52,512 nt of DNA, from the NCBI GenBank assembly GCA_016787805.1, contig JAEUTY010000005.1, forward strand, positions 1-52,512. The letters are read 5' to 3'. Of this stretch, positions 26,960 to 35,358 are shown piece after piece. Source of the stretch: Flavobacterium sp. GTDB lineage: Bacteria; Bacteroidota; Bacteroidia; Flavobacteriales; Flavobacteriaceae. The notes beneath the pieces were generated by a model, which saw only the letters and a program-made list of their open reading frames with translations, made no database searches and was not told the origin of the DNA. Position 1 is the stretch's first letter. Each line of letters starts with the position of its first letter. Made by a program: the position numbers and the translations under genes.

Positions 26960-27331
26960 ATGAACATACAACAACTCTACGAATTTTGCCTTTCAAAAAA
27001 AGGAGTTACCGAGCATTTTCCATTTGACGAAGATACATTAGTATTTAAAGTCGGTGGGAAAATGTTTTGTTTGACTTCTTTAAAAGAATGGGAAAAAGGA
27101 ACACCTGCTTTAAATTTAAAATGTGATCCTGAGCAAGCGGAAGAGCTTCGAGCGCAGTACGATGCCATAAAACCAGGTTACCATATGAGCAAAGTACATT
27201 GGAATACAATTGATTTTAATAGCGATGTTTCGGATAAAATGATGTGCGAATTCATCAATCACTCCTACGATTTGGTATTTAAAAGTTTGACAAAAAAAAT
27301 ACAGGCCGAAATAAATAAATTAGAAAGTTAG
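26960..27331 (+). CDS. MmcQ/YjbR family protein
   Basis: The 123-residue product matches the MmcQ/YjbR small DNA-binding-like fold in length and landmarks: an N-terminal helix ending in a variant of KPGVTEHFPFDE (here KKGVTEHFPFDEDTLVFKVG), a middle strand MFCLTSL, LNLKCDP, and the family motif PGYHMSKVHWNTI near residue 75-87. Members are called DNA-binding by structure only; the role is not settled. There is no sign of coupling to neighbours, as both gaps contain palindromes. Confidence 0.88.
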   Translation: MNIQQLYEFCLSKKGVTEHFPFDEDTLVFKVGGKMFCLTSLKEWEKGTPALNLKCDPEQAEELRAQYDAIKPGYHMSKVHWNTIDFNSDVSDKMMCEFINHSYDLVFKSLTKKIQAEINKLES

Positions 27332-27352
27332 GCATTACTTTTGTGAAGCTAT

Positions 27353-27377
27353 CCTAACAGGTTTTTATCCTGTTAGG
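27353..27377. repeat. CCTAACAGG palindrome after the YjbR gene
   Basis: CCTAACAGG and CCTGTTAGG form a 9-bp perfect stem with a 7-base loop. Similar stems (CCTGACAGG, CCTGTAAGG, CCTGTTAGG) occur near 6140, 19291 and 32480, each just downstream of a gene. Confidence 0.65.
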
Positions 27378-27429
27378 TATAATTAACTACTGAATATTCA
27401 ATTTTGAACAACGAATTTAGAACTAAATT

Positions 27430-28146
27430 ATGATAGACAATCTAAAAAAAATACTCAACGAAGACCAAGATCCCAAAGCGATTGAAAAAATCACTTCTAA
27501 ATTGAGCAATTTGTTAATGACCAACGAAGAAGTTGGTTATATTGCAGTACAAAAAAAACCAGCAGTAACGATACTTCCCGACAGTATTGTAGTAACCAAT
27601 AAACGCATTATTTTGTGCAAACCTAAGAATTTGGGTTTGTCAATGGAATTCATCGATTACGATTGGGACGACATTGTTGCCAGTTTTGTAAAAGAAGGCA
27701 TTTTGGGTGCGGATTTTACCTTTTCAACCAAATCCGATTTGACGCATACGGTCGATTATTTGCCTAAAAACCAAGCACGAAAATTATACACCTATGCCAA
27801 AGAACAATTAGATTTGTTAAAAAATCCTGTGGCTTTTTCGAATCCAATAGTAGAAGAAGTAAAACCAGTTGAAGTGGAAGCACAACCTGAAATAGCAGAA
27901 GAAGTGATTGAAGAATTCGAAACTGAAGAAGTAACTAATTTTGCAGAAATTATACCAGCAACAACGAATACTTCTTACGAAGAACCAAAAGAGGAAACAC
28001 CAACATCGGCCGAAAAAAAGTTAAGTGATTTATCTCAAGACGAACTTTTTGAAAAACTTCAGAATTACAAAAAATTGTTAGACAACGGATTGATTATGCA
28101 AGGCGAATACGATGCTTTGAAGAAGGAAATCCTGAGCTATATGTAA
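27430..28146 (+). CDS. PH-like and SHOCT domain protein
   Basis: The 238-residue product begins with a helical segment, then a bacterial PH-like domain (about 35-125; IVVTNKRIILCKPKNL, YDWDDIVASFVKEG). An acidic linker rich in Glu and Val/Thr follows (about 135-195). It ends in a SHOCT-like helical hairpin (about 198-238; DELFEKLQNYKKLLDNGLI, EYDALKKEILSYM). SHOCT modules often mark proteins working at membranes or in oligomers. No signal peptide or membrane helix is seen. The terminator-containing repeat at 28151 follows directly. Confidence 0.82.
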   Translation: MIDNLKKILNEDQDPKAIEKITSKLSNLLMTNEEVGYIAVQKKPAVTILPDSIVVTNKRIILCKPKNLGLSMEFIDYDWDDIVASFVKEGILGADFTFSTKSDLTHTVDYLPKNQARKLYTYAKEQLDLLKNPVAFSNPIVEEVKPVEVEAQPEIAEEVIEEFETEEVTNFAEIIPATTNTSYEEPKEETPTSAEKKLSDLSQDELFEKLQNYKKLLDNGLIMQGEYDALKKEILSYM

Positions 28147-28150
28147 TTTT

Positions 28151-28273
28151 AACCGCAAAGAACACTAAGAAATACGCCAAGAGCGCGAATAAAAAACCCA
28201 ACATTCAGAGTGTTGGGTTTTTTATTTATAATCTTTGTGAGCCTTTCGAAAACTTTGCGCCTTTGCAGTTAAC
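28151..28273. repeat. AACCGCAAAG inverted element with inner terminator
   Basis: The outer arms are AACCGCAAAG (28151-28160) and an imperfect complement CTTTGCAGTT (28261-28270). The inner hairpin AAAAAACCCAACA with TGTTGGGTTTTTT (28191-28222) is a terminator. The same nested arrangement recurs at 29560-29670. Confidence 0.75.
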
Positions 28274-28353
28274 AAAAAATGCCTTTATGTAACAATTGAT
28301 ACGTTCAAAAATGTTCAATCGAAGTACCTTTATACTGTTAAAAATCAATAATC

Positions 28354-29556
28354 ATGACAACAACAGTAGTAGTAGGAGGAAGCTTTGCCGGGATGACAGC
28401 TGCTCTCGAAATTAAACGAAAAGGAAAAGACGAACACAAAGTAATTTTAATTGATAAATCACCGCTTTTTTTGTTCATTCCATCACTCATTTGGATTCCG
28501 TTTAAACGACGAGAAATGAAAGATATTTCGTTTAAAAAAGAAGGAATTCTCAAAGAAAAAGGAGTTGATTTTGTTCATGCCGAAGCATTGTCTGTTGATA
28601 CTGAGACTCAAATCGTAAAAACCGATAAAGGCGATTTCAAATACGATAATTTAGTGGTGGCAACTGGTCCAAAAGTAAATTTTGATGTTGCGCCAGGTGT
28701 AGCCGAGTTCTCTCATTATGTAGGAACTCCAAACGGTGCGATGAAATTGCGAGCTGCTTTGGAAGAATTTAAGAAAAACCCAGGTCCAATTGTAATTGGA
28801 GCTACACAAAATGCAGGTTGTATGGGCGCAGCGTATGAGTTTTTGTTTAATGTAGAAAAATGGTTGCGCGAACAAAATATTCGCAAGAAAGTCGATTTGT
28901 ATTGGGTAACTCCTGAAGATTATTTGGGTCATTTCGGGATAGACGGAATGCCAATGGGCGAAACGATGCTGAAAACGTTTATGAAAATGTTCAACATTCA
29001 TTATCGAACTCAAGTTGCGGTGAAAGAAGTTACTAAAGACACTGTAATTCTCTCTAATGGTGAAGTATTGAAAAGCAGTTTGACGCAGTTAATGCCGCCG
29101 TTTATTGGTGTTGATTTTGTTCGAAATTCTCCTTCACTTACACCAACAGCCAATGGTTATATTCCTGTGGAAGATACCTACCAACACAAACAACTCAAAA
29201 ACGTTTGGGCAGCCGGAATCGCCGTGCAAGTTGATTTGCCTTTTACATGCAAAAATATTCCATTTGCGGCACCCAAAACAGGTTATCCTTCTGATGAAAC
29301 TGGAAAAATTGTGGCTGAAAACATAGTTCGATTAGCCAATGGAAGAACCGATTTAAAACACAAAGCTTGGGGAAAAATTCCGGGATTGTGTATTATGGAT
29401 GCTGGGAAAAAAGAAGTCATCATTTTTTCTAATCATTTGTTCAAACCTCGAACCTTTGCCATTATGATTCCGAATGTATTGTACGATTTCAATAAAGTGA
29501 TTTTAGAGAAATATTTTATGTGGAAAAGCCGAAAAGGTTATGCTTTTTTGCCTTAG
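28354..29556 (+). CDS. Sulfide:quinone oxidoreductase-like FAD enzyme
   Basis: The 400-residue product has an N-terminal FAD-binding GGSFAGM motif (residues 8-14), the conserved ATGPK segment (near 107), and two isolated Cys residues, Cys156 in NAGCMGA and Cys299 in FTCKNIPFAAPKTGYPSD. They sit where the redox-active pair of sulfide:quinone oxidoreductases is expected. The C-terminal part has short hydrophobic stretches consistent with a monotopic membrane protein. A role in passing electrons from sulfide to quinone is plausible. Other pyridine nucleotide-disulphide enzymes of the family remain possible. It stands alone between two terminator elements. Confidence 0.8.
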   Translation: MTTTVVVGGSFAGMTAALEIKRKGKDEHKVILIDKSPLFLFIPSLIWIPFKRREMKDISFKKEGILKEKGVDFVHAEALSVDTETQIVKTDKGDFKYDNLVVATGPKVNFDVAPGVAEFSHYVGTPNGAMKLRAALEEFKKNPGPIVIGATQNAGCMGAAYEFLFNVEKWLREQNIRKKVDLYWVTPEDYLGHFGIDGMPMGETMLKTFMKMFNIHYRTQVAVKEVTKDTVILSNGEVLKSSLTQLMPPFIGVDFVRNSPSLTPTANGYIPVEDTYQHKQLKNVWAAGIAVQVDLPFTCKNIPFAAPKTGYPSDETGKIVAENIVRLANGRTDLKHKAWGKIPGLCIMDAGKKEVIIFSNHLFKPRTFAIMIPNVLYDFNKVILEKYFMWKSRKGYAFLP

Positions 29557-29559
29557 GTT

Positions 29560-29670
29560 TAACCGCAAAGTGCACTAAGAAAGCAAAGAAAAACCCAACA
29601 CTTCAATGTTGGGTTTTATATTTATGGACTTTGCGAATTTTGTAGAAACTTTGCGTTCTTTGCGGTTAAC
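29560..29670. repeat. AACCGCAAAG inverted element with inner terminator (second copy)
   Basis: Outer arms AACCGCAAAG (29561-29570) and CTTTGCGGTT (29659-29668) are perfectly complementary. The inner hairpin AAAACCCAACA with TGTTGGGTTTT (29590-29617) serves as terminator for the flavoprotein gene and reaches the stop of the convergent DUF4407 gene. Confidence 0.78.
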
Positions 29671-30776
29671 TATGCCTTCATAGTGCGTTTTTGTTTCTCC
29701 ACAAATCCATCGGACTGAAGTTTAAGCAACTCAAGAGCACCTTTTTTCTTATAATTGTACAATTCCTTATCTTCTTTGATGTCGGCGTACACTTTATCAT
29801 AAATTTCGGCATCGGTTTGGCGTTGTAAATCGCTTTGGTAGCGGTTTTGTGCTAGCATATTTTTGATTCCCATTTCGGCATCTTCTTGTTTGAAATCGTA
29901 TTCGCCTTTGGGTGAAAGTAATTTAGCAATAATAGGCGAGGTTTCAATGGCTAAAAACAACAACATAATAAAAAACGAAGGCAACCAAGGCAATTTATTC
30001 AAGGCGTTTATGCGTGCCATCAAACCATCGAAACCATCAATTATCGGTTGGGTTTCAGTGACTTTTTTGTCTAAATCGGCTTGTAAGGTTTTGGCTTTGG
30101 CTTCTTTTTCTTTGATTTTGGCTGCGTTGACTGCTTTTAACGAGTCAAGTTGTTTTAAAGCAGCGTCGTGTTTTTCGCGTTTCTCTTTATAAACCGGACC
30201 TTTACCTAATTTTTTAGTTCCTGCAGTTCCTTCAGCTTCAGTGATGTAAACCGAGTATAAATCGTTGACTTCTTTTTCTTTTTTGGCGATGTCACTTTTT
30301 AGGCTGTCGATTTCGGCTTTGTTTTTGTCTACATCGCTTTGGAAATAATTGGCCACTTGTTTTTTGTTGGCCAACGCCATAGCATTTTTTTCTTTTAGTA
30401 AAACCGTTTCAATTTCTTTTTGGAAAATTTTGATTTCTAGTGGTTTTGAGATTACAATAGCAATGATAATAGCCAAAGCGATACGTGGTGTTGCTTGAAT
30501 GAATTCGTCTAAAAAGTTGTCGCGTTTTTTGATGGTAGACACGATAAATCGGTCGAGGTTGAAGATGAGAAAACCCCAAACGAGTCCGAAGAATATAGCA
30601 GTGTAAATATTGTCAAAAACCGTAAAGAGTGCGTAACTACTGGCAATAAAAGCCATGATAGCTGTAAAAAAAACCGTGGCGCCAATGCCCGCGTATTTGT
30701 TTTGTTCGCCGTTGGAACAACCGTTCACAATGTCGGTATCGACACCTGAGCAAAGAATAAAAAAGCGTTTTAACAT
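29670..30776 (-). CDS. DUF4407 membrane protein
   Basis: The 368-residue product has three to four N-terminal membrane helices (FFTAIMAFIASSYALF, TAIFFGLVWGFLIFNL, IALAIIIAIVISKPLEI), then a long charged coiled coil (about 120-250; ADSLKSDIAKKEKEV-like heptads). A further membrane helix (SFFIMLLFLAIETSPIIAKLL) and a charged tail complete it. This order (short N-terminus with SGVD near residue 11, LDRFIVSTIKK loop, coil, ETSPIIAKL) is the hallmark of the DUF4407 family, whose role is unknown. It may span the inner membrane with a periplasmic coil. Confidence 0.87.
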   Translation of the reverse strand: MLKRFFILCSGVDTDIVNGCSNGEQNKYAGIGATVFFTAIMAFIASSYALFTVFDNIYTAIFFGLVWGFLIFNLDRFIVSTIKKRDNFLDEFIQATPRIALAIIIAIVISKPLEIKIFQKEIETVLLKEKNAMALANKKQVANYFQSDVDKNKAEIDSLKSDIAKKEKEVNDLYSVYITEAEGTAGTKKLGKGPVYKEKREKHDAALKQLDSLKAVNAAKIKEKEAKAKTLQADLDKKVTETQPIIDGFDGLMARINALNKLPWLPSFFIMLLFLAIETSPIIAKLLSPKGEYDFKQEDAEMGIKNMLAQNRYQSDLQRQTDAEIYDKVYADIKEDKELYNYKKKGALELLKLQSDGFVEKQKRTMKA

Positions 30777-31102
30777 GGTTGATTGATTTAGGTTTCCAAC
30801 ACGTTGGAAGGTTGATGATTGATGTTATACAAATTTAACGCCAAACTTTTTACAATGTTGTAAGTTGATGTAAAATATGTGGTACTACTTATTCGCGTAA
30901 GGGATTGCAGCATTGTTTGAGCTCTCCCGATTTTTATCGGGAAGCGAGTGCGGAAAGCCCGACCCAGTCTAAAAAATAGTGCTTTTATTCCGTTTTTTCC
31001 TGACTGGGGAACGCCCAAAAGAATTAAAATACAGTAAATAAAAGAGTTGAGGAGTGGTTTGGAATACTTTTTTTATTATTTTTACTAAAAAATCCTACGT
31101 CT
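30777..31102. other. Intergenic region between divergent genes
   Basis: Upstream of both the DUF4407 gene (minus) and the leucine-rich T9SS gene (plus). 30894-31014 holds a G+C-richer repeat-like block; the rest is AT-rich with no clear gene. A minus-strand open frame at 30788-31018 lies mostly in this block and has no family features. Confidence 0.6.
30894..31014. repeat. Repeat-like block with TCCCGAT hairpin
   Basis: Contains GGGATTGCAGC, a hairpin TCCCGAT/ATCGGGA (30925-30942), then GCGGAAAGCCCGACCC. Later CCCAGTC and GACTGGG form a wider inverted pair (30963 and 31003). Style and GC differ from the surrounding AT-rich DNA, resembling the TAGCCCCGAT family in part. Confidence 0.5.
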
Positions 31103-32416
31103 ATGAAACACATTTACCTACTAATTATCGTTTTGTTTGGTGGTTTTCTCCACGCTCAGATTATTAATTTTCCCGATGCGAATTTCAAAGCCAAATTGTT
31201 ACAAGCTAATACTACGAATGGCATCGCTTATGATACAAACAGCAATTCGATTGTTATTGATGCGAATTCTGATGGCGAAATACAGTTAAGTGAAGCTCAA
31301 AATGTTCATAGTTTAGAAATAATGAATAGTGCTATTACTGATTTAACCGGAATTGCAAGTTTTGTGAATTTAAAATGGTTGAATTGCACTAACAATTCGC
31401 TCACAACACTTGATTTAGGAAACTCTATAGCCTTAATGAGTTTACATGCTAGTCATAATTCATTGTCTACAGTTTCAGTAAATTTTGTAAGTGCTGTTGA
31501 AGGAATCGACTTGAGTTACAATAATTTGACATCATTTGCTTTTTCTGGAAGTGAAGTTTATGATACTTTCAACTTAAGTCATAATCAAATCACCAATTTA
31601 CAACTTGAAGACTGTATGTTGGAATACATCAATGTAAGTTATAATCAACTGAGCCAAATTCAATTTAATGGTGATGTTAGGCTTTTTAGATGGACAAATT
31701 TTACTCATAATCAATTTACTTTGATGGATTTGTCTGGAGCTAAATTTGATTATGATGCTCATGTTCAGTTAGGATATAATGTAGAGGATAAGGTTTTGTT
31801 TAGCGAAACCCATAAGCCAGGAAATATCGATTACAGTTCGGATGCTATTACTTTTGATTTAGGGAATTTTCATGCAACGACAAGTTGTGATCCTGAAGAT
31901 ACTGGTAATGTCAGTATCTTCAATTGTCCGAATTTGCAAAATGTAATTTTTAAAAATGGATTAGAACATGGTTATTTTACGTGTAATGAAGGCGGAACTA
32001 TTTTTCAAAAAGAATCTTTGAGTTTGGGTATAGCTAATTGCCCTAATTTGAATCATATTTGTGTGGATGGAGGCGATGAATTAACTGTTGTGCAAAACAG
32101 AATCAACCAATTAGGTTTGCAGAGTCAAGTGGTTGTAGATTCCAATTGTACGTCTTCGGTTTTGGGAGCAACAACTTTTGTGTCGGATGAACCGTTTTCT
32201 GTTTCACCTGTTCCTGCCCAAAATGTTTTACAGATTAGTGTTAAAAACACAATGACAATAGATGATGTAAAGGTTTTAAATACTATTGGTCAACTTCTAA
32301 TTAGTGAAACTGGAGCAACTCAAAGTGTTGATGTTTCTAATTTATCAAGTGGCAGTTATTTTATCAACGTAAAAACCAACGAAGGTGCTTTTGTAAAGCA
32401 GTTTTTGAAAGAATAA
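31103..32416 (+). CDS. Leucine-rich-repeat T9SS-secreted protein
   Basis: The 437-residue product has a signal peptide (MKHIYLLIIVLFGGFLHAQ) and the opening INFPDANFKAKLLQ followed by an acidic DANSDGEIQLSEAQ loop. This is the common start of Bacteroidetes LRR surface proteins. Five or so LRR units follow (LKWLNCTNNSLTTLDL, LMSLHASHNSLSTV, EGIDLSYNNLTSF, TFNLSHNQITNLQL, YINVSYNQLSQIQF). A Cys-containing region (SCDPEDTG) leads to a Por-type sorting tail (VSPVPAQNVLQI ... GAFVKQFLKE, about 365-437). Expected to be secreted by T9SS and to bind protein or glycan ligands; the substrate is unknown. A strong terminator follows. Confidence 0.87.
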   Translation: MKHIYLLIIVLFGGFLHAQIINFPDANFKAKLLQANTTNGIAYDTNSNSIVIDANSDGEIQLSEAQNVHSLEIMNSAITDLTGIASFVNLKWLNCTNNSLTTLDLGNSIALMSLHASHNSLSTVSVNFVSAVEGIDLSYNNLTSFAFSGSEVYDTFNLSHNQITNLQLEDCMLEYINVSYNQLSQIQFNGDVRLFRWTNFTHNQFTLMDLSGAKFDYDAHVQLGYNVEDKVLFSETHKPGNIDYSSDAITFDLGNFHATTSCDPEDTGNVSIFNCPNLQNVIFKNGLEHGYFTCNEGGTIFQKESLSLGIANCPNLNHICVDGGDELTVVQNRINQLGLQSQVVVDSNCTSSVLGATTFVSDEPFSVSPVPAQNVLQISVKNTMTIDDVKVLNTIGQLLISETGATQSVDVSNLSSGSYFINVKTNEGAFVKQFLKE

Positions 32417-32432
32417 CTTAAAAATATTCATT

Positions 32433-32472
32433 AAAAAATCCGTTTGTTCGATTAAAAACAAACGGATTTTTT
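32433..32472. terminator. Strong bidirectional terminator
   Basis: AAAAAATCCGTTTGTT pairs with AACAAACGGATTTTTT across an 8-base loop between the convergent LRR-protein and dipeptidase genes. A second small palindrome with CCTAAAAGG and CCTGTTAGG follows at about 32479-32507. Confidence 0.85.
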
Positions 32473-32510
32473 GGTTTATACCTAAAAGGTTCTGAAAGCC
32501 TGTTAGGATA

Positions 32511-33899
32511 TTACTTACTCATCTCCACAAAATACTTATAAAACAACGGAATCGTTTCAATACCTTTTAAATAATTGAAAATTCCAAAATGCTCGTTGGG
32601 CGAGTGAATTGCGTCTGAATCCAAGCCAAATCCCATCAAAATCGTTTTTGATTTTAATTCTTTTTCGAACAACGCTACAATTGGAATACTTCCGCCCGAG
32701 CGAACTGGAATGGCTGGAACTCCGAAGGTTTCGGTATAGGCTTTATTAGCCGCTTGGTAACCAATACTGTCAATTGGCGTTACATAACCTTGCCCGCCGT
32801 GGTGTGGTTTTACTTTTACTTTTACGGCTTTAGGAGCGATACTTTCAAAATGTTTGGTAAATAATTCGGTGATTTCTTCCCAATCCTGATTCGGCACCAA
32901 ACGCATTGATATTTTGGCATAGGCTTTACTCGCGATTACTGTTTTGGCTCCTTCACCAGTGTAACCGCCCCAAATTCCGTTTACATCTAAGGTTGGACGA
33001 ATCGAATTGCGCTCATTGGTTACATAACCTGCTTCGCCATAAATATCTTCAATATCTAAGGCTTTTTTGTAATTGTCTAAATTGAAAGGTGCTTTGGCCA
33101 TTTCGGCTCTTTCGGCAGCAGAAAGTTCTTCCACTTTATCGTAAAAACCCGGAATCGTAATATGGTTGTTTTCGTCATGTAACGAAGCAATCATTTTAGT
33201 CAATACATTGATTGGGTTTGCTACTGCACCACCGTATAATCCAGAGTGTAAGTCGCGGTTTGGACCAGTTACTTCCACTTCTACATAACTCAATCCGCGT
33301 AAACCTGTTGTAATTGACGGTTGTTGGTTGGAAATCATTCCCGTATCAGAAATCAAAATGACATCACAGCTTAATTTCTCTTGGTTGCGCTCTACAAACC
33401 AACCTAAACTTTTCGAACCGACTTCTTCTTCACCTTCAATCATAAATTTGACGTTACAAGGCAAACAATTGTTGGCAATCATGTATTCGAAAGCTTTGAC
33501 ATGCATGTACATTTGACCTTTGTCGTCGCATGAACCTCGGGCAAAAATAGCGCCTTCAGGATGAATTTCAGTCGTTTTGATTACAGGTTCAAATGGAGGA
33601 GAAGTCCACAATTCCATTGGGTCTGGTGGTTGTACATCGTAGTGACCATAAACCAAAACGGTGGGTAAATTCGGATCGATGATGTGTTCGCCAAAAACGA
33701 TAGGATAGCCCGGAGTTTCACAAATTTCGACGGTTTTACAACCTGCTTTTTCAAGGCTTGCTTTTACGGCTTCTGCAGTGTCAATCACGTCTTGAGAGTA
33801 AGCACTATCAGCACTTACTGATGGGATTTTGAGTAATTCGATTAATTCAGCGATAAAACGTTCTTTGTTTTGTTGAACGTACTGTTTTATGTTGTCCAT
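32511..33899 (-). CDS. M20-family dipeptidase
   Basis: The 462-residue product has the M20 zinc ligands and catalytic residues: His86 and Asp88 in VYGHYDVQPPDP, the bridging Asp125 in GSCDDKGQ, and the catalytic Glu pair at about 157-158 in MIEGEEEVGS. Asp at about 184 in ISDTGM and a late His in IHSPNEHFG complete the site. A dimerisation lid (about 210-370) is inserted between. No signal peptide is seen, so it is probably a cytosolic di- or tripeptidase of the PepV/CNDP-like group. It is transcribed alone. Confidence 0.92.
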   Translation of the reverse strand: MDNIKQYVQQNKERFIAELIELLKIPSVSADSAYSQDVIDTAEAVKASLEKAGCKTVEICETPGYPIVFGEHIIDPNLPTVLVYGHYDVQPPDPMELWTSPPFEPVIKTTEIHPEGAIFARGSCDDKGQMYMHVKAFEYMIANNCLPCNVKFMIEGEEEVGSKSLGWFVERNQEKLSCDVILISDTGMISNQQPSITTGLRGLSYVEVEVTGPNRDLHSGLYGGAVANPINVLTKMIASLHDENNHITIPGFYDKVEELSAAERAEMAKAPFNLDNYKKALDIEDIYGEAGYVTNERNSIRPTLDVNGIWGGYTGEGAKTVIASKAYAKISMRLVPNQDWEEITELFTKHFESIAPKAVKVKVKPHHGGQGYVTPIDSIGYQAANKAYTETFGVPAIPVRSGGSIPIVALFEKELKSKTILMGFGLDSDAIHSPNEHFGIFNYLKGIETIPLFYKYFVEMSK

Positions 33900-34087
33900 T
33901 GGTTTAAGATATAGATAATGTCAAATATACAAATAGAAATTCCAAATAGCAAATTACTAGTTTTAGGTTTCAAGTTTTATTCCGCTGCGCTCCATACAAT
34001 TCGGCTGCGCCTCGGGTCAGGTTTCAGGATGTGTTTAATTGAATTGTGGTTTTAATTTGTAAAATTTTTGTTATTTGGAATTTGTTA

Positions 34088-34117
34088 TTTGGAATTTGAA
34101 AATAATAGTTATATTTG
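34088..34117 (+). promoter_or_regulatory. Promoter of tRNA-Leu
   Basis: TTTG (34088-34091), an 18-base spacer and TATATTTG (34110-34117). The -33 region lies within a 14-bp tandem repeat (TTTGTTATTTGGAA, about 34067-34098), which offers alternative -33 boxes. Confidence 0.65.
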
Positions 34118-34131
34118 CACTCACAATTTTC

Positions 34132-34213
34132 GCGGGTATGGTGAAATTGGTAGACATGCCAGACTTAGGATCTGGTGCCGCAAGGCGTGTAGGTTCGAGT
34201 CCTATTACCCGCA
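34132..34213 (+). tRNA. tRNA-Leu (UAG)
   Basis: 82 bases. The acceptor arm GCGGGTA/TACCCGC is fully paired. The anticodon stem CCAGA/TCTGG has loop CTTAGGA (anticodon UAG). A variable arm (GTGCCGCAAGGCGT) fits a class II tRNA, and the T arm is AGGTTCGAGTCCT. The discriminator is A and CCA is not encoded. Its last 15 bases plus the discriminator-proximal trailer are copied 7.6 kb downstream. Confidence 0.97.
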
Positions 34214-34219
34214 CAAAAA
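34199..34219 (+). repeat. Att-like direct repeat, left (3' end of tRNA-Leu)
   Basis: 21 bases beginning GTCCTATTACCCGCAC and running through an A run, identical to 41781-41801. It covers the 3' part of the T arm, the acceptor strand and six bases of trailer, the usual target of tyrosine integrases. Confidence 0.8.
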
Positions 34220-34265
34220 CAAACGCAAAGTCTTTATTAACAAAGCTTTGCGTTTTTGTTTTTTT
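34215..34265 (+). terminator. Terminator after tRNA-Leu
   Basis: AAACGCAAAG (34221-34230) pairs with CTTTGCGTTT (34246-34255), followed by T runs. Confidence 0.7.
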
Positions 34266-34347
34266 AGAGTTGCCCAACCAATTGAAATAAACTACTTTTT
34301 TTAGGTTATTATGTGGACTAAATAAAGGTTGCATTATTGAGTTTCAC

Positions 34348-35163
34348 CTAATTCCATTGTAATGTTAATTTTATTTCCATATTTAAATTACTAACATTTA
34401 TAGTTGTTGGATGCAAACTTCTGTAAGGGTTTAAATCTAATTTAAAATTGCTTATTTGTTGGAATGGTTGTTGTACGCCGACCAAACTTTTTGCACCATA
34501 AAAGGTTAAATCAGTATGGTAATATTGCTGGTTGTTTGGATAATAATTTCCCGATTGATATACTTTTACTTGATAGTTTTGACTTATTATATCCCAACTC
34601 ATTGGATAGGTCATTGAAGAACTATTTCCCCAATTTTGAGAGTTTTCGGTTGATATTAATCGTATAACAGGATTATCTAATTCATCTAATTCTCTTATGT
34701 CAAACTTTGATTTCATATAATACCCGTTTAAACTTACATAAAATTGATAAGCATCTGTAAAAGATACTATTTCTATCTTTTTTATGGTTACTAAGTTTTT
34801 TGGTCTTTCTGAAACTTGAATTTGCTTTTCAATTGTTTTAGTTAACAATGTATTTTGAGAATTATAGTAATTTACTACCGCTTTAATTGTAAAGCTTCCA
34901 AATGTTAAAAAAGTTTTTTGCAAATTAGTAGAAGTATTGCTTACCATCGTATTGTTAACATACCAAGCTATACTATTAATATTTGCAGAATTAGTGTTTT
35001 GAATAAAAAAAGTAACATTGTCGAGTTCTTGAATGTTTTGGATGTCTTGATCAATTGAAAAAGTGTAATTTTCGCTACTGTTTTGTGGCGAGTCATCACT
35101 AGAATTACTACAAGAGATAATAATAAATGAAGTTGCAAATAATAACCATTTTAAAGTTTTCAT
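34348..35163 (-). CDS. Hypothetical lipoprotein with PKD-like domain
   Basis: The 271-residue product has a lipoprotein signal (MKTLKWLLFATSFIIISC, lipid Cys at 18) and a Ser/Asp-rich linker. A PKD-like beta-sandwich (about 30-115; INSIAWYVNNTMVSNTSTN, FLTFGSFTIKAVVNYY) follows, then a C-terminal domain of unknown type (YQFYVSLNGYYMKSKFDI). It is likely anchored in the outer membrane. It is the island gene nearest to the intact tRNA and is separated from the upstream genes by nearly 200 bases, so it may be transcribed independently. Confidence 0.75.
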   Translation of the reverse strand: MKTLKWLLFATSFIIISCSNSSDDSPQNSSENYTFSIDQDIQNIQELDNVTFFIQNTNSANINSIAWYVNNTMVSNTSTNLQKTFLTFGSFTIKAVVNYYNSQNTLLTKTIEKQIQVSERPKNLVTIKKIEIVSFTDAYQFYVSLNGYYMKSKFDIRELDELDNPVIRLISTENSQNWGNSSSMTYPMSWDIISQNYQVKVYQSGNYYPNNQQYYHTDLTFYGAKSLVGVQQPFQQISNFKLDLNPYRSLHPTTINVSNLNMEIKLTLQWN

Positions 35164-35358
35164 AATAATGTATTTAGTCTAAATTTTTATATAGGCAAAA
35201 AAAGAGAATGATACACTTTCTTTGTCTTCTCAATATTTGTGAGAAAAAATTAGTAATCTATAAAGTTGATTTTTCAAGGTTATATTTTTTTGAGCGGTTT
35301 TTTATCATAGAATGCGCTGTCGGGGAATATTTTTGATTGAATAATATTTATATGATTT

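Noticed and set aside
30788-31018. Minus-strand 76-codon open frame upstream of DUF4407
   Set aside because: Mostly covers a repeat-like block and the promoter region; product has no recognisable domain.
34068-34334. Open frames across tRNA-Leu on both strands
   Set aside because: They are read through a tRNA gene and its terminator.
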